Source: Flavobacteriaceae bacterium Ap0902 (GTDB lineage: Bacteria > Bacteroidota > Bacteroidia > Flavobacteriales > Weeksellaceae). From it: DNA of 64,000 bases. The DNA lies in the NCBI GenBank assembly GCA_009835005.1, contig WTFG01000005.1, forward strand, positions 62,001 through 126,000, read 5' to 3'. The position numbers were made by a program, and so were the translations under genes. The notes below the pieces were generated by a model, which made no database searches, was not told the DNA's origin, and was given only the letters and a program-made list of their open reading frames with translations. Position 1 is the stretch's first letter; each line of letters starts with the position of its first letter. Shown piece by piece: positions 52,124-59,507 of this stretch.

Positions 52124-52297
52124 ATGGAAAAAATGCTTGTTATTATTGGTTTCGCTGTTTTATGATTTTTAATATTCTACCGAACATATAAATTAGATGG
52201 TCTTTCTACAGCAGATGCACTTTTTAAATCAAAGTTAAACACAGCGGGTGCTGCAATTTTGGCAGGTCTGTTAATTTATAAAGCATTCAATCGCTGA
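52124..52297 (+). pseudogene. Small membrane protein gene interrupted by one in-frame TGA
   Basis: ATG directly follows the previous stop. The frame MEKMLVIIGFAVL meets TGA at 52163-52165 (codon 14), then continues FLIFYRTYKLDGLSTADALF... to TGA at 52297, giving a two-helix protein of 57 residues if the stop were read. TGG to TGA is the simplest change. Too short to appear as an intact gene. Confidence 0.7.
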
Positions 52298-52309
52298 TAA
52301 TATATCTTT

Positions 52310-52681
52310 ATGAAAAAGCTTGTTTACAAAAAAAATAAAAATCGGGTAATTTTAGGATTTGTCTTAATTATTATAGGAATTGTTTCTATGTTTATTTCTA
52401 TAGGAAGTATTTTTATTGCATTTCCTGGTATAGCATTGCTACTAAACCCAAGAACGCCTTTGGTCTTTGAGCAGTATTATTTAAAATATAAACCTGGGTT
52501 AATTAGTGCCAGTAAAGCTATTCAGTATAAAGATATTCAAAAAATTGATTTTGAAAAAAATAAAATCATGGTTTATGGAGATCATCAAAAGATAACAATT
52601 AGAAAGGAATTTTTTAACAAAAATAAGTGGGGTGAAATTACCTCAAGTTTTAAAGGTCTTTGCAATAAAAATCCATTATAA
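52310..52681 (+). CDS. Membrane protein with bacterial PH-like C-terminal domain
   Basis: Protein of 123 residues: two transmembrane helices (about 12-32 and 33-50, ILGFVLIIIGIVSMFISIGSIFIAF), then a small beta-rich soluble domain (LVFEQYYLKYKPGLISASKAIQYKDIQKIDFEK...ITIRKEFF) of the type seen in bacterial PH/YdbT-like proteins. Domain call is tentative. Operon member. Confidence 0.65.
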   Translation: MKKLVYKKNKNRVILGFVLIIIGIVSMFISIGSIFIAFPGIALLLNPRTPLVFEQYYLKYKPGLISASKAIQYKDIQKIDFEKNKIMVYGDHQKITIRKEFFNKNKWGEITSSFKGLCNKNPL

Positions 52682-52719
52682 TAAATTAAAAAATCAATTA
52701 TATTCAAAATATAAAATTT

Positions 52720-53082
52720 ATGAAAAAACTAATTATAACATTATTTATCATTCTGTTTAGCTGCAATGCGACAATAAACGCTCAGTCTAAATTTGAATTA
52801 GAAGCCATGCTAGATGAATGGGCTGAGGAAGAGTTCGGCTCATGTTATTCTGGCAGAACATACAAAAGTATAACTTTATCTAATTTTTATTTGGATAGAG
52901 ATAATAATAAAATTGAAATGGAAGGATATGTATCCTATTTAAATTTACTGGACATTAGTGTAAGGTGGAAATTTAAGGCAACGCTTAAACTATATTCTCA
53001 ATATAGAGCTAAAATGATTTTTAGAAAATATGATGGATTCTCAGAAGATTGGGAAATTTGTGAAAGAACTATTGGTAATTAA
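52720..53082 (+). CDS. Secreted protein, unknown function
   Basis: Protein of 120 residues with a signal peptide (cleavage near INAQS, about 22) and a small mature domain with two cysteines (EFGSCYSG and DWEICERT) around a strand-rich core (SVRWKFKATLKLY). Similar layout to the island's first gene (45910), perhaps a distant paralog; direct identity is low by eye. The next gene starts two bases downstream. Confidence 0.68.
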   Translation: MKKLIITLFIILFSCNATINAQSKFELEAMLDEWAEEEFGSCYSGRTYKSITLSNFYLDRDNNKIEMEGYVSYLNLLDISVRWKFKATLKLYSQYRAKMIFRKYDGFSEDWEICERTIGN

Positions 53083-53084
53083 GT

Positions 53085-53489
53085 ATGAAGATAAAATCAG
53101 AACATAATAATGTAGTCTTACTGTGCAAGTCTTGTAAAAAAGAATTAAATATAAAGGTTAAAAGATGTATGAATTGTGGAGATGAAGATCCATTTCTTTT
53201 TAATTGGGTAGAAAAAATATCTGATCAATTCAATATGATTTATGGTGGAATTTTCATGGTTATTTTATTACTTTTTATTATGATAGGATATGAGTATTCT
53301 TGGTGGTGGTTAATTTTGTTAATTCCTATGTTCATTGCATTTTCAGTCGGTCTTAGTTTGTCTAGAATTTATTTTCTATCTAAAAAACTAACAATAGTAG
53401 AAAATTATTCTGAACTTTTATTAGAAAATAATCATGCAGATGGTGATTACATTTGGACATGTTATATAGATAAAACCCTTGATCTTTAG
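53085..53489 (+). CDS. Zinc-ribbon membrane protein
   Basis: Protein of 134 residues opening with LCKSCKKELNIKVKRCMNCGDED, a CxxC...CxxC zinc ribbon at about 11-30, followed by two transmembrane helices (about 50-68 and 70-92) and a short cytosolic tail. Zinc-ribbon plus membrane anchors are common in small envelope or signalling proteins; function unknown. Overlaps nothing; the next small gene starts one base after its stop. Confidence 0.72.
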   Translation: MKIKSEHNNVVLLCKSCKKELNIKVKRCMNCGDEDPFLFNWVEKISDQFNMIYGGIFMVILLLFIMIGYEYSWWWLILLIPMFIAFSVGLSLSRIYFLSKKLTIVENYSELLLENNHADGDYIWTCYIDKTLDL

Positions 53490-53490
53490 A

Positions 53491-53661
53491 ATGGAAATAG
53501 TTGTAGTTATTATTATAGCATTATTCGTATTAATTATTTTAGGTTCTTTATCTGGGGGTGATAGTTTTGGTGATACTATAGGAAAAGGCTGTGGATGTAT
53601 TACGACTATAATAGGTGTCATCATATTAATAATTGTTGCATTAGTATTGTTTTTGAATTAA
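53491..53661 (+). CDS. Small hydrophobic protein with Gly/Cys hinge
   Basis: Protein of 56 residues: two hydrophobic helices (MEIVVVIIIALFVLIILGSL and TTIIGVIILIIVALVLFL) joined by GGDSFGDTIGKGCGC. ATG at 53491 is preferred because it follows the upstream stop by one base. Small two-helix proteins like this can be structural subunits or toxins; nothing here decides. Confidence 0.6.
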   Translation: MEIVVVIIIALFVLIILGSLSGGDSFGDTIGKGCGCITTIIGVIILIIVALVLFLN

Positions 53662-53671
53662 TTTTTAAGAA

Positions 53672-54931
53672 ATGAAAATCATTCACTATCTGTTAGTAAT
53701 ATGTTGTTCTATTTTTGCTTTCTATCTGAGTAAAAATTCATGGGATAAACAAGAAATATCTTATGATTTAGCTCAATTAAACCATGTAAAATACGGATTA
53801 TTTAATGCAAATGAATGGAAAATAAAAACTACAGAGTTAATATATAGGAAGTTAGATAATTCTGATTTAATTAATGAAAATAGTGAGGTTATAGAAAGTT
53901 ATGTGAGTGAAGTTTTATATAATTTAATTCAGGAATTAGAAAACTATGTAGAACAAGAAAAGAATAGAGGGCAAATAGGAGAGCAAATAGTAAAACACAT
54001 TGTAGCAAATACAATTCAAGTTGACGAAATCATTCTAAACTTACAAGGCCAGATTCCCGAATTGTCAAAAGATATTGTCAACACATTTAAGAATTTTGCA
54101 AACGACCCTAAAGTTAAGCAAAAGATAAAAAACAAAATAGATTCTTTCATTGATGTGGATATGGACGTTGAGTATTCCGAGATTACAACTTTAAAGAATA
54201 AATATAATAGTGATTCAAAAGAGGATTTAAATGTGATTATTCTGGAAAAGCAAATTAATACATCTAAAAAGACTCATCTGTTTGGTATTCTCTTTATATT
54301 GTTAAGCATTCTGTCTTTTATCATATTTCTTAAATCGGAAGAAGATAGGTTTTACTTGATGACAATTATCTTATTATTACTTTTATTTGTTGGTATCTCA
54401 GTACCCATGATACAAATAGAAGCTAAATTAGATATGTTTAAGTTTAATATCTTAGGTGAAAATATAATATTTACCAATCAAAACCTTTTTTATCAAAGTA
54501 AAAGTATTTTACAAGTGTTTAAAATCCTAATATCAGATGGAAAGTTATTTTCTATAATAACTGCATTATTTATAATTACGTTTAGTATAATCTTTCCCAT
54601 TTTAAAAATCATAGCATCTATATTGTTTAGAAAAGGACATAATGGAACAATTATTCATTTTTTATGTTTCAAGAGTAGTAAATGGTCTATGGCAGATGTT
54701 ATGGTAGTATCTATTTTGTTAGCTTATATTGGTTTGCAAAGCCTAGTAGAAAATCAAGTTGAAGCCATGACGAGAACCGTCAATCAATTAGAAGTTGTAG
54801 CGACAATGGGAAGTTCTAGTTTGCAATTTGGTGTTTTGGTGTTTTTATGTTTTGTAATACTAAGTATATTTTATTCAAGTCAATTGCAAAAAGCTAAACG
54901 GACAAGTAATATAAGTAATAAATATTTTTAG
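53672..54931 (+). CDS. Membrane protein with PqiA-like C-terminal domain
   Basis: Protein of 419 residues: N-terminal helix (about 5-20), extracytoplasmic helical region (about 25-205), then membrane helices at about 208-226, 231-250, 285-315, 345-362 and 385-405. The C-terminal part IITFSIIFPILKIIASILF ... SSKWSMADVMVVSILLAYIGL matches the PqiA/YebS pattern (FPLLK...G-WSM-DV), a family linked to lipid transport between membranes with MCE proteins. No MCE protein is encoded nearby. Last gene of the island operon. Confidence 0.75.
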   Translation: MKIIHYLLVICCSIFAFYLSKNSWDKQEISYDLAQLNHVKYGLFNANEWKIKTTELIYRKLDNSDLINENSEVIESYVSEVLYNLIQELENYVEQEKNRGQIGEQIVKHIVANTIQVDEIILNLQGQIPELSKDIVNTFKNFANDPKVKQKIKNKIDSFIDVDMDVEYSEITTLKNKYNSDSKEDLNVIILEKQINTSKKTHLFGILFILLSILSFIIFLKSEEDRFYLMTIILLLLLFVGISVPMIQIEAKLDMFKFNILGENIIFTNQNLFYQSKSILQVFKILISDGKLFSIITALFIITFSIIFPILKIIASILFRKGHNGTIIHFLCFKSSKWSMADVMVVSILLAYIGLQSLVENQVEAMTRTVNQLEVVATMGSSSLQFGVLVFLCFVILSIFYSSQLQKAKRTSNISNKYF

Positions 54932-55013
54932 TGAAAAGTTATTAATGAGAAACTTAAAAATTTCATCTATTTAAATATGAAATTTAAGTTATAAAAAACA
55001 AAAACTAGAACTC

Positions 55014-55469
55014 ATGAAACAAACCCTATACATAGACATGGACAATGTCTTGGTTGATTTCCCCAGTGGAATAGACCAGTTAGATGAAGAAACAAAATTA
55101 ACCTACAAAGATGACTTAGACGAAGTTCCAGGTATTTTTGCACTAATGAAACCGATGGATGGTGCGATTGATGCTGTACATCAATTGCCCGAAAAGTATG
55201 AAGTGTATGTATTATCTACTGCACCATGGCTTAACCCATCGGCTTTGCAGGATAAAATTGAATGGATACATAAATACTTTGGTAAAGAAAAGGATACGGT
55301 ACTGTACAAAAGACTTATCATATCACATCATAAGAATTTGAACCAAGGAGCTTACCTCATAGATGATAGAACCAAAAATGGAGCCTCAGAGTTCACAGGT
55401 GAGCATATTCATTTTGGAACAGATAAATTTCCAGATTGGGAAAGTGTATTAACTTATTTATTACCCTAA
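55014..55469 (+). CDS. 5'(3')-deoxyribonucleotidase-like HAD phosphatase (NT5C type)
   Basis: Protein of 151 residues starting with the HAD motif I DMDNVLVDFPSGI (nucleophile and acid aspartates at about 6 and 8), followed by MKPMDGAIDAVHQLPEKYEVYVLSTAP (motif II Thr/Ser) and LIDDRTKNGA (motif IV acidic pair). Likely dephosphorylates (deoxy)nucleoside monophosphates. Same strand as the island operon but 82 bases away. Confidence 0.85.
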   Translation: MKQTLYIDMDNVLVDFPSGIDQLDEETKLTYKDDLDEVPGIFALMKPMDGAIDAVHQLPEKYEVYVLSTAPWLNPSALQDKIEWIHKYFGKEKDTVLYKRLIISHHKNLNQGAYLIDDRTKNGASEFTGEHIHFGTDKFPDWESVLTYLLP

Positions 55470-55470
55470 T

Positions 55471-55587
55471 ATGGCATATTTTTCTACCTACAAGGATAAA
55501 CTTTATTCATGCTATTGTGTCTGGAGCGGTACCGAAAAAGAAACGGAGATAGGCAAAATTTTTGACGAAGGAATGGAAATAATCTGA
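55471..55587 (+). CDS. Possible very short gene, 38 residues
   Basis: ATG one base after the nucleotidase stop opens MAYFSTYKDKLYSCYCVWSG and closes at TGA 55587. Adjacent and in the same direction, so it might be translated; composition is plausible but there is no family evidence. The following 250 bases hold no gene. Confidence 0.25.
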   Translation: MAYFSTYKDKLYSCYCVWSGTEKETEIGKIFDEGMEII

Positions 55588-55835
55588 CCAAGCTGCAATA
55601 ATTATAACAAATTGGATTTTGTACAATTCAGAGAATATTGAAAGTTTGGGAAGCCGTTTAAACATCATATTTGCGACCCTGAATTCATTGCAGGATATCA
55701 TAGAAAATTGTTTATCAGTTGATTGCAAATCCAAACACGCGCAGAATAAACAGATTTTAAGGTTTTGAGACGGCTACACTTTTTTTATAACTACCATCTC
55801 CTGGCCCTATTTAAGGGGAGATTATAATATAAACT
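55588..55835. other. Intergenic stretch with a dispersed-repeat fragment
   Basis: No supported gene. CAGATTTTAAGGTTTTGAGACGGCTACAC near 55750-55780 matches one end of the repeat family at 7429-7545 and 62433-62556, so this looks like a decayed copy. Confidence 0.5.
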
Positions 55836-56279
55836 TTACTTCCAATTTTGGATTTCAATTAAATTTCCTTCTGGGTCTCTCATGTAAATAAATGTAATGG
55901 TCCCTGCACCTTCAATTTCCTTTTTAGTTATTTCCCCACATTTCTCTCCACCATTTATTAAAATCATCTCCACTATTTCCTCAACATCCACAACTTCAAA
56001 AGCAATATGCCCATAGCCTCTTTGATTAGGAGGGATTTTCTCTTGATTTAATATATTTTCGTATTGATATATTTCTAGTGTAGGACCTTTTTCTCCGTAT
56101 CCTGGAAGTAATAAATGTGCACATTGTAATTTTGCATCCTTTAAACCCGTTCCCTTTTCCAAAAATTCACCAGACTGGTTTCTGATTGGGGGAATAACTT
56201 TGCATTCAAAAATATTTACATAAAAGTCCACTAATCGTTTCCAATCTTCACTGACAATATTGGTATGAGCAAATCTCAT
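55836..56279 (-). CDS. VOC (glyoxalase/bleomycin resistance-like) family protein
   Basis: Protein of 147 residues with two beta-alpha-beta-beta-beta modules. The metal-ligand pattern is MRFAHTNIV near the start, RGYGHIAFEV in the middle and MRDPEGNLIEI at the end. Substrate unknown; VOC members act as isomerases, dioxygenases or drug-binding proteins. Encoded on the minus strand within the repeat-bounded region. Confidence 0.88.
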   Translation of the reverse strand: MRFAHTNIVSEDWKRLVDFYVNIFECKVIPPIRNQSGEFLEKGTGLKDAKLQCAHLLLPGYGEKGPTLEIYQYENILNQEKIPPNQRGYGHIAFEVVDVEEIVEMILINGGEKCGEITKKEIEGAGTITFIYMRDPEGNLIEIQNWK

Positions 56280-56373
56280 GTTTTATTTTTTAAATATTTA
56301 ATCTCATTATTTATAGTTATTTCTGTCGCTGAGTATTTTTATCAATTAAGGATATTCAATCAAGTAAAAATCC

Positions 56374-56844
56374 TCACCTCTCAAACTGATCCACGTCTCC
56401 AACATACAGTGTATCAATATCCTTAAAATTAGTCGATTCAGAATATTTGCGGTGATGTCTTTTTTCTTTAGATAAGACGATGCTGTGATTTAATGGTTTT
56501 GAATTGGTTGAATCTTGGTTAAGGGATTTCATTTCTTTAAAGTCGGTTAATGCAATTTGATAGGATCCGATGTTCCCCTCATCATTTTTGAATGTTTCAA
56601 TTTCTTTATCTAAATAATCATTCATTTCCTCTATAGATATTTCTGTTTCCTCTATGAGATAATCAGGCACACCCTCATTTTCGGCAGAAGTGGCATCCAA
56701 TGAATAATAAATCCCGTTGATATGGATATATGGAACAACTTGCTCAAAATCTTCATAAGTAAGGTCGGGATAATGTTCTTTATTTTCTTTGTTACAAGAG
56801 GTAATTACAAAGAGTAGAGAAAGCGTGATGAGTTTGAAATTCAG
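56374..56844 (-). CDS. Lipoprotein gene lacking a standard start codon
   Basis: The frame is open from a stop at 56878 and encodes a lipoprotein signal (NFKLITLSLLFVITSCNKEN, lipobox ITSC), then a soluble acidic domain of about 135 residues ending DVDQFER. No ATG, GTG or TTG precedes the signal in frame; CTG at 56842-56844 stands where the start is expected (LNFKLIT for MNFKLIT), suggesting ATG to CTG. The first usable standard codon (TTG 56698-56700) would delete the whole signal peptide and 48 residues. Possibly silenced. Confidence 0.6.
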   Translation of the reverse strand: MNFKLITLSLLFVITSCNKENKEHYPDLTYEDFEQVVPYIHINGIYYSLDATSAENEGVPDYLIEETEISIEEMNDYLDKEIETFKNDEGNIGSYQIALTDFKEMKSLNQDSTNSKPLNHSIVLSKEKRHHRKYSESTNFKDIDTLYVGDVDQFER

Positions 56845-56928
56845 TAAAGTTTTCCTAGCAGATTCATTGAGTTTAGATTAAAGATAATGTTTTTCATATT
56901 TAATCTAGGTGAATGAGTATTTTTTTCC

Positions 56929-56980
56929 TAAACTTTACAACTTATGGATTATGAGTTAATCTTGTAAAACGGACGGGATT
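56929..56980 (-). repeat. Degenerate third copy of the tmRNA 3' end and downstream flank
   Basis: Aligns without gaps to 41032-41083, matching about 41 of 52 positions, including TAAACTTTA, GAGTTAATCT and CGGGATT. It covers the last about 16 bases of tmRNA plus its 3' flank, and lies 160 bases before tmRNA copy 2. It looks like an old attachment-type or duplication scar. Confidence 0.6.
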
Positions 56981-57026
56981 AATTTCATGGATCCCTGTAC
57001 TCCCGACATCAAAATAAAAATCTCAC

Positions 57027-57045
57027 AAATTTTCTCAGAAAATTT
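57027..57045 (-). terminator. Weak hairpin downstream of tmRNA copy 2
   Basis: AAATTTTC-TCA-GAAAATTT; all-AT stem apart from the closing pair. It could end tmRNA copy 2 but is much weaker than the hairpin after copy 1. Confidence 0.35.
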
Positions 57046-57135
57046 ATTATAAAAAACAAAACCAACAAACAATGGTACAAAGTAAACTTTGCATATTATT
57101 TGGCGGTATGTTTTCCAGATTTTGATATTCTAGTT

Positions 57136-57925
57136 TCTAGTGGAGCTGGCGGGATTCGGACCCGCGTCCAAACAAGGAAATCATAAGATTTCTACATGCT
57201 TAGTTTCATCTTTCATTTTCGTGTGCAGATTGGGTTGAAACTCCCTGACTACACCTTAGTTTTAATTAATTTCGAGGAAAAGTCAAAACACCAATTCCTC
57301 TATCTCCGTATTTCTGTGCCCTGAACTCAGACGCCACGGTGATCGGGCCTCTGCAGGACATTTAACGTCCCTGCCTTGCAGGGATATCGCCAAGACTTAC
57401 TGTGATTCAGTCTAATTAGGCCGCTAAAGCGTAATTGTTGTTGCCAGTTAAAAAGTTGAAGTGTCTGATTTACGTGAGTACACAACATTTCACGACATGC
57501 TTACTTACCATTTCGGCTTGCTGTCAAAACCAGTCAGCCCCATGATATTTGATTTAAATGAACTTCTATTCCTTCGCAGGAACTTACAAAGTTACAATAT
57601 TTATACCAATATATTAATGTGAAGGTTTATTTTTTCTATATTTCAAGATATCAGAGGAATGTTCTATCAAATGAATCGGTGCTTCTGGATGATTTTTAAT
57701 TTTTTGTAGCACTCTTTTATTTAATTTTTCTTTTGCTTGGCGAATATATATATGCTCTATTCTATCTGGAAACTGTTCAAATGCCGTTAGATAAATATCT
57801 GTATCTCCTTCTGTAGCGTCTCCTAATAAAATGAACTTTTCTTTCTCATAGAATTGCAATAGATGATTTAAGGTGTTCTTCTTATGATTTTTGTACGCTT
57901 TTCTTTTCTCACCAAATTTAATCCC
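57136..57925. repeat. 790-bp direct repeat, right copy
   Basis: Partner of 41063-41852. The right border falls inside the intact DUF2183 gene, so this copy continues into full-length coding sequence. This and the left flank (maeB) presumably represent the original chromosomal order. Confidence 0.95.
57141..57541 (-). ncRNA. ssrA: tmRNA, copy 2
   Basis: Same as copy 1 except for two substitutions in the tRNA-like domain. The acceptor 3' strand is CAGCTCC here (better pairing with GGGGCTG), while the T-loop reads TCCGAAT in place of TTCGAAT, i.e. the nearly invariant T55 position is C. The tag frame GNNNYALAA at 57416-57445 is unchanged. The T-loop change could lower folding, modification or EF-Tu/SmpB-dependent use. 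Confidence 0.92.
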
Positions 57926-58654
57926 AAAGTCTCTCAAGAAAAGTGGACCTAAAGGTATATTCTGGAACTTGAGAAAATTAATTAAAAACTCATATAAATT
58001 CCAAGGGCTATTGCTCAAGTAAAAAATGGGGTTTACGGGATGCCCATGTTTATTTAAAGTCAATTCGTGTAAAACTTCTGCAATATCTTCAAAAGGCATT
58101 CTGCTTCTTTCATTTTTAAAAAGGGTGTGATATAACATCTTTAATTTCAAAAATGAATTCACATGTGTCACCAAAACCGTATCATCAATATCAGATACAA
58201 TGATATGCTCTGTATCCTGATGGGGAAGCAGAATATTAATCTTAGCATGAATAATTTCCCCCTGTTTATCAGAAAAATCTGGTGCCGTTATTTGTGCAGA
58301 AGTCCAATCTAAAAACTCTCTATTGGTAGGTTTTTGGTTCACTTGAATTTCTGCATCAAAATAGCCATCATTGTCGGTAAATGTTTGGATGATTTGATCT
58401 TGATAGGTAATGATAACTTTGGCATGTTTAGCCTCATCCGATGCAAAACTTTTAAGGTTGATGAGGAGATTATCTAGGATTGTTCTGTTCTCTATATCAA
58501 TCTCTCCTTCATCTTCTAGAATACGTCCTTTAATTTTTATTTTATGCTGATTAGAATAAGAAAGATAAGGCCGAATCGTCATCGGATCATGATCAAATAA
58601 TTCCGTGAAGAACCATTTGATGGATAGCCATGTTTTAAAGATGTTTTTAAGCAT
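57614..58654 (-). CDS. DUF2183 / App1-like phosphatase domain protein
   Basis: Protein of 346 residues. The N-terminal half is a beta-rich domain; the C-terminal half is HAD-like with IVSDIDDTVLVT (DxDxT catalytic motif, about 158) and FYLSNSPWNLYEFL (motif II). In yeast App1 this domain is a phosphatidate phosphatase; bacterial substrates are unknown. Transcribed with fructosamine kinase and meaB (8-base overlap upstream). Its last 103 codons belong to the 790-bp repeat and exist again at 41541-41852. Confidence 0.88.
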   Translation of the reverse strand: MLKNIFKTWLSIKWFFTELFDHDPMTIRPYLSYSNQHKIKIKGRILEDEGEIDIENRTILDNLLINLKSFASDEAKHAKVIITYQDQIIQTFTDNDGYFDAEIQVNQKPTNREFLDWTSAQITAPDFSDKQGEIIHAKINILLPHQDTEHIIVSDIDDTVLVTHVNSFLKLKMLYHTLFKNERSRMPFEDIAEVLHELTLNKHGHPVNPIFYLSNSPWNLYEFLINFLKFQNIPLGPLFLRDFGIKFGEKRKAYKNHKKNTLNHLLQFYEKEKFILLGDATEGDTDIYLTAFEQFPDRIEHIYIRQAKEKLNKRVLQKIKNHPEAPIHLIEHSSDILKYRKNKPSH

Positions 58655-59507
58655 CTAGAAATTTTTCCTTAATCCTGAGCACTGGCGATAAATAACTTGT
58701 GCCAAATAAATTTAAATGAACCAACAAATAATATAGTTGAGCCAATTCAATTTGGCTTTGCCAAGATTTAGCACAATTAGAACTATCTTTGTAAGCCTCT
58801 AAGAATGCATTAGGAAATCCTCCAAATAGCTGGCTCATCCCAATATCCATCATCGGATGCCCATAATATACCGCAGGATCTATTAAAGCCACATCACCCT
58901 TATCATCTACCAGATAATTGCCATTCCATAAATCCCCATGAATTAAAGATGGTTTGGCATCACAAAATTCCTGATCTATTGCTTGTTTAAATTTTTCTTT
59001 AGAAGGGATATTTTCAAGACTCATCAAACCTTTTTGAACGGCTAATTGGAACTGAGGCTTGATTCTTTCTTCCCAATAAAATTCGCTCCAAGTTGCATGT
59101 TCATTATTTAACTGTGGGAGAGTGCCAATGAGATTGTTACTTTTAAAACCAAAAGCATCAGAAGTATGCATATGAAGTTTTGCTAATTTCTCACCAAAAT
59201 TCTTGAAAGTATCGTTTTTGGGATCACCAGAAGGAATGTACTCCATGATAATATAACTATAAGAAGTGAATTGACCTACATTATAAACTTCTGGAATACG
59301 TAGGGTATTAGAATTTTTAAGAGCTAGTAGACCCGTCTGTTCAGATAAAAATATATTGATTTTATCTGAATCATTGATTTTAATTACATAGTCACCGTGG
59401 GAAGTATTTAACAAATAAACATCTGATATATCTCCACCAGATAAACTTTGGCTATGATTGATTTTAAAGTTGTTTTTCTCTGCTATAAAATTGAATAGAT
59501 CCATCAT
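58647..59507 (-). CDS. Fructosamine kinase family protein
   Basis: Kinase-fold protein of 286 residues. SLSGGDISDVYLL is the nucleotide loop, YVIK holds the ATP-binding lysine, IHGDLWNGN the catalytic loop aspartate and LIDPAVYYGHPMMDI the metal-binding DxD-like site. Bacterial members phosphorylate ketosamine or ribulosamine adducts on proteins or sugars, aiding deglycation. Overlaps both neighbours, so it is in an operon with meaB and DUF2183. Confidence 0.92.
   Translation of the reverse strand: MMDLFNFIAEKNNFKINHSQSLSGGDISDVYLLNTSHGDYVIKINDSDKINIFLSEQTGLLALKNSNTLRIPEVYNVGQFTSYSYIIMEYIPSGDPKNDTFKNFGEKLAKLHMHTSDAFGFKSNNLIGTLPQLNNEHATWSEFYWEERIKPQFQLAVQKGLMSLENIPSKEKFKQAIDQEFCDAKPSLIHGDLWNGNYLVDDKGDVALIDPAVYYGHPMMDIGMSQLFGGFPNAFLEAYKDSSNCAKSWQSQIELAQLYYLLVHLNLFGTSYLSPVLRIKEKFLDA

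Noticed and set aside
52163-52165. TGA as recoded tryptophan or selenocysteine
   Set aside because: TGA acts as a normal stop for many clear genes in the window, and no selenocysteine-insertion-like structure is apparent; simple nonsense mutation is more likely.
45910-54931. Firm assignment of the GTPase cassette to a named anti-phage system
   Set aside because: No nuclease, NADase, protease, reverse transcriptase or other known effector is recognisable, and I cannot run profile searches; left as an open candidate.
55507-55734. Minus-strand frame of 75 residues
   Set aside because: No family features, overlaps a possible short plus-strand frame and runs toward the dispersed-repeat fragment; not supported.
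41853-57135. The repeat-bounded segment as a prophage or conjugative element
   Set aside because: No capsid, portal, terminase, integrase, relaxase or mobilisation gene is visible; only an IS3 orfA relic.
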